NCBI RefSeq assembly: GCF_014750685.1
Contig: NZ_JAAXGE010000007.1
Coordinates: 496,001 to 560,000 of the forward strand
DNA from: Bacteroides sp. GM023
GTDB taxonomy: Bacteria > Bacteroidota > Bacteroidia > Bacteroidales > Bacteroidaceae
Length of the DNA: 64,000 nucleotides
Direction of reading: 5' to 3'
A model generated the notes under the pieces. The model made no database searches. It was not told the origin of the DNA and was given only the letters and a program-made list of their open reading frames with translations. Position numbers and translations under genes: made by a program. Positions 1 through 8,285 of the stretch are shown here, one piece after another (position 1 is the stretch's first letter; every line of letters starts with the position of its first letter).

Positions 1-1
1 T

Positions 2-220
2 GAAGATAATGCGCGTTTCACAGTAGTAGGTGAGAAATCTTTCACTTCCGATGAAATCTTTAAAGAAGGTAACTTTATTGAGGATATTGCATTTAAGATA
101 AATAATGCAAAGGCACGATATGTACGTGTGACAAGCAGGAATGCAGGTCTGTGTCCGGAAAATCATTTGCGGCCGGGACAACAGTCGCGCTATTATTACG
201 ATGAAATTATTATAAAATAA
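2..220 (+). CDS. C-terminal end of a glycoside hydrolase, probably GH20 beta-hexosaminidase (partial)
   Basis: An open frame runs from the window edge to a TAA at 218-220, giving 72 residues of the C-terminus only. The tail contains ARYVRVTSRNAG, then CPENHLRPGQ, and ends YYYDEIIIK. This resembles the small C-terminal beta-sandwich that ends many Bacteroides GH20 beta-hexosaminidases, which remove terminal GlcNAc or GalNAc from host glycans. The catalytic domain lies outside the window, so the family call is inference. A GH2 enzyme follows 34 bp downstream on the same strand, which fits a shared glycan-degradation operon. Confidence 0.5.
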   Translation, partial: EDNARFTVVGEKSFTSDEIFKEGNFIEDIAFKINNAKARYVRVTSRNAGLCPENHLRPGQQSRYYYDEIIIK

Positions 221-225
221 GTATA

Positions 226-255
226 GGAATTATTTATATAGGTATTATTTATATA
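226..255 (+). repeat. Perfectly abutting 15-bp tandem duplication before the GH2 start
   Basis: GGAATTATTTATATA (226-240) is followed directly by GGTATTATTTATATA (241-255), 14 of 15 identical. The second copy runs into the ATG of the GH2 gene. It occupies the whole space between the two reading frames, where Bacteroides ribosome recognition takes place. Confidence 0.7.
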
Positions 256-2897
256 TGAAACGAATCTTTGTTAGCTTGGTGTATATCTGTTTGGTTCTGA
301 TGACATATGCTCATGAACCGGAGTTCTCAACAGCCGGATTTTTCCGATTACCGGATACTGGCCGTGAAGTGTATTCAATGAATCCGGCCTGGCGTTTCTA
401 TAAAGGGAGCGTTATCGGTGCCGAAGCAAAGGAATTTGATGATAAAGCCTGGCGGGTAGTCTCTTTGCCTGACGGCATCGAGTATCTTCCTACCGAAGCC
501 AGCGGATGCATCAACTATCAGGGAGAGATTTGGTATCGCAAACATTTTACTCCATCGGATGCGCTGAAAGGAAAGAAGTTATTTCTGCACTTTGAAGCCA
601 TCATGGGGAAAAGCAAGATTTATGTAAACGGTAAACTGTTGGCGGAGCACTTCGGTGGTTATCTCCCCGTATCGGTAGATGTGACCGATGCTTTGAAGTG
701 GGGAGAAGATAATGTCATTGCCGTATGGGCTGATAATAGTGACGATCCTGCTTATGCTCCCGGAAAACCACAGGATGTACTGGACTATACTTACTTCGGC
801 GGTATTTACCGGGACTGTTGGCTGATTGCGCATAATCAGGTGTTTATAACAGACCCGAACTACGAGAATGAAATAGCCGGAGGCGGATTGTTTATATCTA
901 CAGATAATATTTCAGAACAGTCAGCGGATATTTTGTTGAAAGCGCATATACGCAATGATAACAAACAGAATTTTGCAGGAAACATCGGCTATTCGTTAGT
1001 AGACCGGGACGGAAAAGAAGTAGCGTCGTCGGATGTGAAACTAAGTATCCGTAAAGGGGATGTGATAAGCCGCAGTTGTAAGATGAAAGTGGAACAACCT
1101 CATTTATGGACGCCTTCATCACCGTATTTGTATAATCTGTATGTACGTATTTATGATAAGAATGGGATGGTCGTGGATGGGTATCGCCGCCGTGTGGGTA
1201 TCCGTAGCATTGAGTTTAAAGGCAAGGATGGTTTTTGGCTGAACGGAAAACCATATGGAAAGCCGTTGATAGGCGCCAATCGCCATCAGGATTTTGCAGT
1301 GGTGGGAAATGCGGTAGCCAACAGTATTCATTGGCGTGATGCCAAGAAACTGAAAGACTTGGGGCTGGAAGTGATTCGAAACGCGCATTGTCCACAAGAC
1401 CCCGCGTTTATGGATGCTTGTGACGAACTCGGTCTGTTTGTTATCGTGAATACTCCGGGATGGCAATTTTGGAATGATGAACCGATTTTTGCCAAGCGGG
1501 TTTATAATGATATTCGTAATTTGGTTCGTCGTGACCGTAATCATCCTTGTGTGTGGTTGTGGGAACCGATATTGAACGAGACATGGTATCCCGAAGATTT
1601 TGCCGGACGTGTGAAAACAATCGTCGATGAAGAATATCCTTACCCGTCTTGTTATTCAGGATGTGATACACAGGCAAGGGGAGCGCAATATTTCCCGGTT
1701 CAGTTCTGCCACCCGATGGAAGTGTCGAAACGCGACCCGAAGATTACTTATTTTACACGTGAATGGGGAGATAATGTAGATAACTGGAGTTCGCACAACT
1801 CTCCGAGCCGTACAGCCCGTAACTGGGGAGAACAACCTATGTTGGTACAGGCTGCGCATTATGCTTCTCCATATTATGACTATACTTGTTATGATGCTTT
1901 GTACAAGGAATCTCCCTGGCATGTCGGTGGTTGTTTGTGGCATTCGTTCGATCATCAGCGCGGTTATCATCCCGATCCTTTCTATGGCGGAGTGATGGAT
2001 GTATTCCGTCAGCCGAAGTACTCTTATTATATGTTCAAAGCCCAACGTCCGGCTGAAGTTTCTGATGGAATTGCGGAAAGCGGTCCGATGGTATATATCG
2101 CTCACGAGATGACACCGTTCTCTAATAAAGACGTAACAGTTTACTCAAACTGCGATGAAGTACGCCTGACGGTTAATAAAGGCGGAAAGGTCTATACTTA
2201 CAAGAAAGATAAAGCACGAAAAGGAATGCCTTCACCGATAATCACTTTCCGCGATGTCTTTGATTTTATGACGGATAAGAAGCTGACTCGTGAAAAACAC
2301 GAGGAAGATGTGTACATGCTGGCAGAAGGACTAATCGACGGAAAAGTAGTGGCTACGCATAAAGTACTGCCCGCCCGTCGTGCCGAACAGATTCGTTTAA
2401 GGGTGGATAACGAAGGTATGAACTTGCGTGCGGATGGCTCCGATTTTGTGACGGTTATAGCCGAAGTCACTGATAAAAACGGCAATGTAAAACGCCTGAA
2501 TAACTATTATATCAAGTTTTTTATCGAAGGTGAAGGACGTATCCTGGGAGATGCCGGTGTGTTGGCAAATCCTGCTCCCGTGAAGTGGGGAAGCGCTCCT
2601 GTACTGATTCAGTCCACTACGAAACCGGGTAAGATAAAGATTACGGCTAGTGTCTTGTTCGAAGGTTCACAAATGCCTGTAAGTGGAGAACTGGAGTTGA
2701 CTACCTTTGCCCCGATGTATCCATTGCTCTTTGACGCGAAAGAAGAATCGCTAATCAAACAGGTAGAATCATCCTCGATGGATGATAAAAAGAATGATGC
2801 CGAACTGGAATTGGAACGATTGCGTCGTGAACTGAATGAGTTGAAGTTAAAGGAAGTGGAAAGACAGCAGACTGATTTCGGTGAAAAGAGAAATTGA
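255..2897 (+). CDS. Glycoside hydrolase family 2 enzyme (beta-galactosidase-like)
   Basis: An 880-residue secreted enzyme with an N-terminal signal peptide ending near residue 19 (YAHEPEF). The order is the GH2 one: a jelly-roll sugar-binding domain (about 40-200), an immunoglobulin-like domain (about 205-315), then a TIM barrel. The barrel shows the acid/base in ILNET (N441-E442) and the candidate nucleophile in TREWGD (E503). Further beta-sandwich domains follow, and a highly charged helical tail (about 845-880, rich in E, K, R and L) that most GH2 enzymes lack. Retaining exo-glycosidase chemistry, probably beta-galactosidase-like, acts in the periplasm or at the surface; the exact sugar cannot be read from sequence. 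It lies 34 bp after a probable GH20 gene, suggesting stepwise trimming of host glycans. A hairpin terminator follows. Confidence 0.85.
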   Translation: MKRIFVSLVYICLVLMTYAHEPEFSTAGFFRLPDTGREVYSMNPAWRFYKGSVIGAEAKEFDDKAWRVVSLPDGIEYLPTEASGCINYQGEIWYRKHFTPSDALKGKKLFLHFEAIMGKSKIYVNGKLLAEHFGGYLPVSVDVTDALKWGEDNVIAVWADNSDDPAYAPGKPQDVLDYTYFGGIYRDCWLIAHNQVFITDPNYENEIAGGGLFISTDNISEQSADILLKAHIRNDNKQNFAGNIGYSLVDRDGKEVASSDVKLSIRKGDVISRSCKMKVEQPHLWTPSSPYLYNLYVRIYDKNGMVVDGYRRRVGIRSIEFKGKDGFWLNGKPYGKPLIGANRHQDFAVVGNAVANSIHWRDAKKLKDLGLEVIRNAHCPQDPAFMDACDELGLFVIVNTPGWQFWNDEPIFAKRVYNDIRNLVRRDRNHPCVWLWEPILNETWYPEDFAGRVKTIVDEEYPYPSCYSGCDTQARGAQYFPVQFCHPMEVSKRDPKITYFTREWGDNVDNWSSHNSPSRTARNWGEQPMLVQAAHYASPYYDYTCYDALYKESPWHVGGCLWHSFDHQRGYHPDPFYGGVMDVFRQPKYSYYMFKAQRPAEVSDGIAESGPMVYIAHEMTPFSNKDVTVYSNCDEVRLTVNKGGKVYTYKKDKARKGMPSPIITFRDVFDFMTDKKLTREKHEEDVYMLAEGLIDGKVVATHKVLPARRAEQIRLRVDNEGMNLRADGSDFVTVIAEVTDKNGNVKRLNNYYIKFFIEGEGRILGDAGVLANPAPVKWGSAPVLIQSTTKPGKIKITASVLFEGSQMPVSGELELTTFAPMYPLLFDAKEESLIKQVESSSMDDKKNDAELELERLRRELNELKLKEVERQQTDFGEKRN

Positions 2898-2971
2898 TAC
2901 TCCTTTCGCAACAATTTACTATCCCGGTACGTTTTTTTATTAACCGGAGATAGAGAATAATAGTATATTCT

Positions 2972-3006
2972 TTAGGCACGGGATACGCATTCCGTGCCTA
3001 ATTTTT
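2972..3006 (+). terminator. Rho-independent terminator after GH2
   Basis: Arms TTAGGCACGG (2972-2981) and CCGTGCCTAA (2992-3001) are perfectly complementary around a 10-nt loop and are followed by a T run. It closes the GH2 transcript before the SufT-like gene. Confidence 0.85.
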
Positions 3007-3026
3007 CATGTTTCGTTTTTTATCTC

Positions 3027-3034
3027 TATCTTTG
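3027..3034 (+). promoter_or_regulatory. Bacteroides -7 box (TATCTTTG) for the SufT-like gene
   Basis: TATCTTTG matches the Bacteroides TAnnTTTG -7 consensus 26 bp before the ATG at 3060 and just after a terminator. No clear -33 TTTG at normal spacing is visible. Confidence 0.6.
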
Positions 3035-3059
3035 CGATACAAATAAATAGTAAGAACAT

Positions 3060-3371
3060 ATGGAAAAAATAGAAATAGAAGAGAAGATTGTAGCCATGCT
3101 AAAGACGGTATATGACCCGGAGATTCCGGTGAATGTATATGATCTTGGCCTGATTTATAAAATCGATGTCTCTGACAATGGAGAGGCAGTACTTGATATG
3201 ACACTGACAGCCCCCAATTGCCCGGCTGCTGATTTTATCATGGAAGATATTCGCCAGAAAGTAGAATCAGTAAATGGTGTGAACTCGGCTACCATTAACC
3301 TGGTCTTCGAACCGGAATGGGATAAGGACATGATGAGTGAGGAAGCGAAACTCGAACTGGGTTTTCTTTAG
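3060..3371 (+). CDS. MIP18/SufT-like (DUF59) iron-sulfur cluster assembly protein
   Basis: 103 residues, a stand-alone DUF59 domain. It begins with the acidic KTVYDPEIPVNVYDLGLIY segment and has the TAPNCPAADFI stretch that carries the conserved cysteine of this family. Relatives (SufT, the PaaD domain, eukaryotic MIP18/Cia2) help mature or deliver iron-sulfur clusters to client proteins in the cytoplasm. No suf genes are beside it. It is read in the same direction as lpxH, with a 28-bp tandem duplication between them. Confidence 0.85.
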   Translation: MEKIEIEEKIVAMLKTVYDPEIPVNVYDLGLIYKIDVSDNGEAVLDMTLTAPNCPAADFIMEDIRQKVESVNGVNSATINLVFEPEWDKDMMSEEAKLELGFL

Positions 3372-3402
3372 TTATGAGTGAACAGTATCCACACTTACAA
3401 TT

Positions 3403-3458
3403 CATAACTTACCGCTTATAACTTACAACTCATAACCTACTGCTTATAACTAACAACT
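3403..3458 (+). repeat. 28-bp tandem duplication between the SufT-like gene and lpxH
   Basis: Copy 1 (3403-3430) and copy 2 (3431-3458) abut and match at 25 of 28 positions, both starting CATAAC and ending ACAACT. Each copy is itself made of TATAACT-like words. The array ends 9 bp before the lpxH start. Confidence 0.75.
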
Positions 3459-3467
3459 AGAAAACTC

Positions 3468-4232
3468 ATGAAGAACGTTTATTTCCTTTCCGATGCGCAT
3501 CTTGGCTCCCGTGCCATTGAACACGGACGCACCCAAGAAAGACGCTTGGTGAACTTTCTCGACAGCATAAAGCACAAGGCTTCCGCCGTGTACTTACTGG
3601 GGGATATGTTCGATTTTTGGTATGAATTCCGGTTGGTGGTTCCCAAAGGATATACCCGCTTTCTAGGAAAAATATCCGAACTGACGGATATGGGAGTGGA
3701 AGTTCATTACTTTATTGGTAATCATGATATCTGGTGTGGCGATTACCTTACCAAAGAATGTGGCGTCATCATGCACCATCAGCCGCTGACTACCGAAATC
3801 TATGGGAAAGAATTCTATCTGGCCCATGGCGACGGATTGGGAGATCCGGACAAGACGTTCAAACTGCTTCGCTGGATGTTCCATAGCTCCACTTTACAAA
3901 CGTTGTTCTCTGCCATCCATCCCCGTTGGAGTGTCGAATTAGGTTTGTCATGGGCAAAACGCAGCCGACAGAAACGAATTGACGGGAAAGAACCGGATTA
4001 TATGGGAGAGAATAAGGAGCACTTGGTGTTGTACACTAAAGAGTATTTGAAAAGTCATCCGAATATCAATTTCTTTATTTACGGACATCGCCACATTGAA
4101 CTTGATTTGATGTTAAGTGCTACTTCCCGTGTCTTGATTTTAGGGGATTGGATTAATTTCTTCTCTTATGCCGTGTTTGATGGCGTGAACCTTTTCCTGG
4201 AAGAATATATAGAAGGAGAGACGCAAGTATAA
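3468..4232 (+). CDS. lpxH: UDP-2,3-diacylglucosamine diphosphatase
   Basis: 254-residue calcineurin-like metallophosphoesterase. The metal-binding blocks appear in order: SDAHLGS near the N-terminus, GDMFDFW near 46, GNHD near 86, and the C-terminal YGHRH. LpxH removes UMP from UDP-2,3-diacyl-glucosamine to give lipid X, the fourth step of lipid A synthesis, at the inner membrane. Length is as expected for Bacteroidetes LpxH. The start ATG follows the 28-bp tandem repeat, and a bidirectional hairpin closes the gene against the converging sus operon. Confidence 0.88.
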   Translation: MKNVYFLSDAHLGSRAIEHGRTQERRLVNFLDSIKHKASAVYLLGDMFDFWYEFRLVVPKGYTRFLGKISELTDMGVEVHYFIGNHDIWCGDYLTKECGVIMHHQPLTTEIYGKEFYLAHGDGLGDPDKTFKLLRWMFHSSTLQTLFSAIHPRWSVELGLSWAKRSRQKRIDGKEPDYMGENKEHLVLYTKEYLKSHPNINFFIYGHRHIELDLMLSATSRVLILGDWINFFSYAVFDGVNLFLEEYIEGETQV

Positions 4233-4361
4233 GGCAAAAAGTTTCAACCCCGTTTGGAACTAATAGTTTCACGGTATGAAACAACTAATACGCTTAAATG
4301 GACGGGAAAGGAGCTCATACTTGAGGTGAGAACTCTATACTGATAAGAATATATTTAAAGC

Positions 4362-4401
4362 AATAAATCCCTGCTTCAACACTGTGAAGTAGGGATTTAT
4401 T
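4362..4401. terminator. Bidirectional terminator between lpxH and the sus operon
   Basis: AATAAATCCCTGCTTC pairs with GAAGTAGGGATTTATT (one mismatch) around a short loop. It lies between two converging genes, with AT-rich flanks on both sides, so it can serve both. Confidence 0.8.
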
Positions 4402-4450
4402 ACATTATCATAGGTTATCTTCTATGGTAGTTCTGATAACAATTGCACAA

Positions 4451-6832
4451 TTAATTATTTACTTGAAAACTTGTGTATAGTTTGAAGCTATTGGCAGGTA
4501 TAGTAACAGGCTGTGCATCACTGCTAGTTACATTCAATGTCTCGCCATTCAATTCATACCAAGTTCCTGTATTGCCAAAGTGTACACTCGTATTAATCTG
4601 CTCATTCTTGAAATTACCTACTACAACCAATTTCTTTGTAGTGGATTCCAATCTTAGATAACGACCTTGATCCCAATCGGAAACACTTACTTTCCAATCC
4701 TTGAAAGCGTTATTACTGAATAGCTCAGGATTCTCATTGCGCAATTTCAGCAAAGTGCTATAAGTCTCATATAAGCCTTTCCGGTCTTGATTATCAAGAT
4801 AATCCCATTTCACAGGTTTGGCATCAGTATTCTTGTCAGAACCCATTTCGCCATTGTACTTATACTTGATAGAATAATCATACCCAAGTTCTCCAAACTG
4901 CCAAATCATTTTCGGCCCTGGTACAGTCAGGAAGAATGCTGCATTTGTTTCCAGTTGTTTCATACGAACAGCAAGGTCTGCATTCTGAAGATTACCGTCA
5001 GCTGTTTGCATATATGCCACTCTTTCTTCATCATGACTTTCCATGTAATTGACCCAACCACTTGCAGTAATCTGGTTATTCCGCATGGATGAGAAGTCGG
5101 AACCTGCTGATTTTCCCATACCCGACTGGCAATAGTTGTAATTCATATTATGCCATAGTTTCATTCCTGCATTGGCCAATTCTGACTCTTCAGCCAAATC
5201 ACAGAAGTGTTCGAGTATCATCACTGCGTTAGGATTAGTCGTGTTGACTGTTTCATAATAATCTTTCAGGATAGCAATACGGGAATCATCCTTATTGCTT
5301 GCCGTTGATTCAGTACTCTTGTTTTGAGTAAATCCTTTGGTCAGGTCAAAACGGAAACCGTCAAACTTATACTCTTCCAGCAAGAACTTCAAGTTGCGTT
5401 TTACGAAGTCACGTACCAGCGGTGATTCGTGGTTAAAGTCATGGAATACGCTGAATGGATGCGGAGCATCAACATTGAACCACGGATTGTTCTCGGCAGT
5501 CTTGCTTTCTTTCGAATTCCAATAGAGTTTAGCGAATGGATGGCTTCCTGTAGCATGGTTATAGACAACATCTAACAGTACTGCGATGCCTTGCTTATGA
5601 CATTCGTCAATGAATTGTTTATATTCCTCTTTCGTGCCATATGCTTTGTCCATTGCAAAATAATAACATGGATTATATCCCCAACTATTATTTCCGTCGA
5701 ATTCCTGTACAGGCATCAGTTCAATCGCATTCACTCCCAAGCTCTTGATATAATCCAAATGCTTCGTAGCTTCTTTAATAGTACCGGTAGCAAGTTCGGC
5801 TCCTGTTTGTGTAAAGTCGCGGAACAGCAGTTCGTATATTACCATATTATCCGTATTTTCAATCTTGAAATCGGACACCTGCCAACTGTAGGATGCCGGC
5901 TTCGTTTGGAATACAGAGACAATGCCGGTTGTCTTTCCATTCGGATACTGTATGGCACTAGCCGGATAAACTCCCTGTTCTACAAGATATTTATCATTCG
6001 AGCCATCCAAAACCTTTTCACAATAGGGGTCGCCAATGCGGACATTGCCGTCTTTTTCGCTGCCCATATAATATTGGAAACCATATTCTTTGGTAGGATC
6101 AATGCTTGTAACCGTAAACCACCAGAAGTGTTTGTCATTATCACGCTTCATCTGATATTCTGTGCTAAGTTCCCAATCATTGAAGTCGCCAATCAAGCAA
6201 GCATAATCCTTATAATTACCGTCCGTATCCAAATCGTATAGTGCAAAAGTTACAGATGTTCCGTCAACAGATGGATGAATTCCTGCTTCATTTACCGGAC
6301 AGGCGGCTATCTCTACCGGAGCAGGTGTGAAGGTCTTGTCTCCGGTGACTGTGATAAAGAAGTCACTGGTTTTCTTTTCGGTGGTCAGTACGTCCTCATT
6401 GCGGAAGAGGATGCAGACATTCTGAATGTTAGCTGCATTTTCTGCACCGAACCATTCGCGTACTGTCGGAGTGAGCGTAAAGCACCAAATGTTATCCGCA
6501 ACTTTCTCTGCCTTATATTTATCTTCATTTATTCCCCATTCTGTAGGAACATACATCCAGTCGTTAATGCCGATGTGGACATATACATTACCTGTGTATC
6601 CATACAAGTCGTCACCGGCAGCTGCTTTATACCAGATTTTACCTTGTTTGTCACCGTTGAATTTAGTCGGGTAATTATTGAGTCCTTCTACTAACTCTTC
6701 AATAGACGGCTCGTGGTCCAGTTCGGGAAGTTCCGGTCCGGTGATTAACATCTCATGGTTTTCGTCGGAACAGGCTACTATCGTCAACAGACAGAATAGC
6801 ATCCAGAATATATGTCTTATATTTTTTTTCAT
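4451..6832 (-). CDS. Surface GH13 alpha-amylase/pullulanase-type lipoprotein in the susG position
   Basis: 793 residues with a lipoprotein signal (LLTIVAC, Cys21) followed by SDEN, an acidic run typical of Bacteroides surface lipoproteins. Residues about 40-165 form a beta-rich domain resembling a CBM26-type starch-binding module. About 180-290 resembles a CBM48/E-set domain (LIGDFNDW). The GH13 barrel starts near 325 (VIYELLFRDF), with DVVYNH, nucleophile D496 in GFRFDLTKG, acid/base E541 in MILEHF, and D601 in ESHDEER. A C-terminal beta domain closes it. It should cut alpha-1,4 (or alpha-1,6) bonds of starch at the cell surface. The classical B. thetaiotaomicron SusG is shorter (692 residues) and carries a CBM58 inside the barrel; no such insert is seen here. 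It is the last gene of the susB operon. Confidence 0.82.
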   Translation of the reverse strand: MKKNIRHIFWMLFCLLTIVACSDENHEMLITGPELPELDHEPSIEELVEGLNNYPTKFNGDKQGKIWYKAAAGDDLYGYTGNVYVHIGINDWMYVPTEWGINEDKYKAEKVADNIWCFTLTPTVREWFGAENAANIQNVCILFRNEDVLTTEKKTSDFFITVTGDKTFTPAPVEIAACPVNEAGIHPSVDGTSVTFALYDLDTDGNYKDYACLIGDFNDWELSTEYQMKRDNDKHFWWFTVTSIDPTKEYGFQYYMGSEKDGNVRIGDPYCEKVLDGSNDKYLVEQGVYPASAIQYPNGKTTGIVSVFQTKPASYSWQVSDFKIENTDNMVIYELLFRDFTQTGAELATGTIKEATKHLDYIKSLGVNAIELMPVQEFDGNNSWGYNPCYYFAMDKAYGTKEEYKQFIDECHKQGIAVLLDVVYNHATGSHPFAKLYWNSKESKTAENNPWFNVDAPHPFSVFHDFNHESPLVRDFVKRNLKFLLEEYKFDGFRFDLTKGFTQNKSTESTASNKDDSRIAILKDYYETVNTTNPNAVMILEHFCDLAEESELANAGMKLWHNMNYNYCQSGMGKSAGSDFSSMRNNQITASGWVNYMESHDEERVAYMQTADGNLQNADLAVRMKQLETNAAFFLTVPGPKMIWQFGELGYDYSIKYKYNGEMGSDKNTDAKPVKWDYLDNQDRKGLYETYSTLLKLRNENPELFSNNAFKDWKVSVSDWDQGRYLRLESTTKKLVVVGNFKNEQINTSVHFGNTGTWYELNGETLNVTSSDAQPVTIPANSFKLYTSFQVNN

Positions 6833-6894
6833 ACTTGTTCAATTTAAGAAGGTGAGAACCACCCTCATGCAAGATGATGGTTCTCTGCCATTAA

Positions 6895-8262
6895 CTAATT
6901 ATTATTTTTAATCAGAATGAGACGTCCGTTAAGGTATAACTTAACTGTATATTCTCCCGGAGTGTCTAGTTCTATGTTTCCTGCACCACCATCGGCATTG
7001 AGTGCATCCAAGCTTCCGCCGATAGCTGTATTCCAGCTCTTGTTTATACGAATCTTGAATTGATTGGCAGACAATGTAGTTGTTGTACTCCAACATTTCT
7101 CCGTATCATCGTAAGGCATATCAGTTTCTGCTTCTTCGCTCCATCCACCAACGGTAGCATCACCAATAAGGCCTATTGAGCTTATTTTAACGGCACTGAT
7201 TTCTTTCCTGTCATCGTACATATTCACCTTCAAGAAGTAGTTTCCTGCTTCGGACACTTGCATATTATCGCTCCCATCAACAGGCAATATTCCTGTCTTT
7301 TCCAGAAAATACGAATATCCATAGTCACCATCATTCCATGAAGGACCGGCTGTTAGCTTAAATTGATTCTCGATGGATACTGTGCCGAATAGCAGTTTAC
7401 TATCTACTCCCGTCATAGTGGAAGAGTTGTAAGGAGACCAAGAGTCAGCTACAGGTACCCACAAGAAGTTAGCATACGACAATTTCTCTACTTCGTAAGT
7501 TCCATTCATCATGTCAATCGTTATCTTAACACTCTTATAGTCATCTCCGGCTGGTATTTGGATAGCATTGGCATCATCCTTTTGAACTAAATTCCCTTCT
7601 AATGCTTCTCCTTGCAGTGTGCCGTACTTTTTACCCGAAACGGATTGGATAGTGAATTCGGAAGCTTGAACAACTCCGTCACTATTGGTTAAAGCAGGTA
7701 CAGTTACTGTAAAAATCGGATTAGCATATACGTCGCCGCTTTTATTACCAAAGGCAACCTCTTTGTTGAAAGTTAATGAACCTGTTAAATAATAGGCTCC
7801 CTCAATGACCGGGGCTTTCGGAGTTACTTTTAATTCGTAGCTTTCGGCCGATGCTGCATATACTGTTTTTCCGGTAGCTATATATGCGGTTACTACTGCA
7901 TTCATGGTGCGTTCTACCGGACGGATACCATGTATCTGTGCCACTGCATTTTGTAAATCTTCCGTTGTTGCATATCCTCTGTCATCTACTGTTAAAGTCA
8001 CTTTGTTATCTAACTTCATTTTATAGGATAAAGTAGCTTCTTCTTGAACGACAGGAGCTGTAAATACAGCAACCACTACGGATTCTTCCGAAACATTTCC
8101 CAAATTGATTGGGTCTACACCTGTGGCTGCAAAGGTAATCTTTCCGGCGGCTTCTTCCTGTCCGTAAGACTGTGGAGAAGCTACCCCTTCATTAAAATCT
8201 TCGTTGCAAGCTGTCAGTGAGGCAGCCAGTAACATGGTTATATATATTGATAATTTTTTCAT
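6895..8262 (-). CDS. susF: SusF-like surface starch-binding lipoprotein
   Basis: 455 residues from the ATG at 8262; an upstream in-frame ATG at 8274 would put four extra residues before the MKKLS signal peptide. The lipobox is SLTAC followed by NEDFNEG. An N-terminal immunoglobulin-like spacer (about 40-155) is followed by three SusE/F-type beta-sandwich modules (about 155-270, 270-360 and 360-455), each with exposed tryptophans (FLWVPVADSW, GPSWNDG, GGWSEEAE). SusF binds starch at the cell surface and has no catalytic activity. It lies between susE and the GH13 gene. Length is slightly below the roughly 485 residues of the B. thetaiotaomicron protein. Confidence 0.85.
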   Translation of the reverse strand: MKKLSIYITMLLAASLTACNEDFNEGVASPQSYGQEEAAGKITFAATGVDPINLGNVSEESVVVAVFTAPVVQEEATLSYKMKLDNKVTLTVDDRGYATTEDLQNAVAQIHGIRPVERTMNAVVTAYIATGKTVYAASAESYELKVTPKAPVIEGAYYLTGSLTFNKEVAFGNKSGDVYANPIFTVTVPALTNSDGVVQASEFTIQSVSGKKYGTLQGEALEGNLVQKDDANAIQIPAGDDYKSVKITIDMMNGTYEVEKLSYANFLWVPVADSWSPYNSSTMTGVDSKLLFGTVSIENQFKLTAGPSWNDGDYGYSYFLEKTGILPVDGSDNMQVSEAGNYFLKVNMYDDRKEISAVKISSIGLIGDATVGGWSEEAETDMPYDDTEKCWSTTTTLSANQFKIRINKSWNTAIGGSLDALNADGGAGNIELDTPGEYTVKLYLNGRLILIKNNN

Positions 8263-8285
8263 ATCTATCTGCATTTAAGATTCAT

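Noticed and set aside
1119..1544. Long minus-strand open frames over the GH2 gene
   Set aside because: They lie antisense to a clear GH2 coding sequence, show no recognisable protein pattern, and several overlap each other; they are shadows of codon usage in the real gene.
5591..6241. 216-codon plus-strand frame opposite the GH13 gene
   Set aside because: It is wholly antisense to the GH13 catalytic region, whose motifs are intact; composition and lack of signals indicate a shadow frame.
4451..6832. Calling the GH13 gene susG outright
   Set aside because: Position fits, but length, module order and catalytic-block sequences differ from classical SusG, so no symbol was given.
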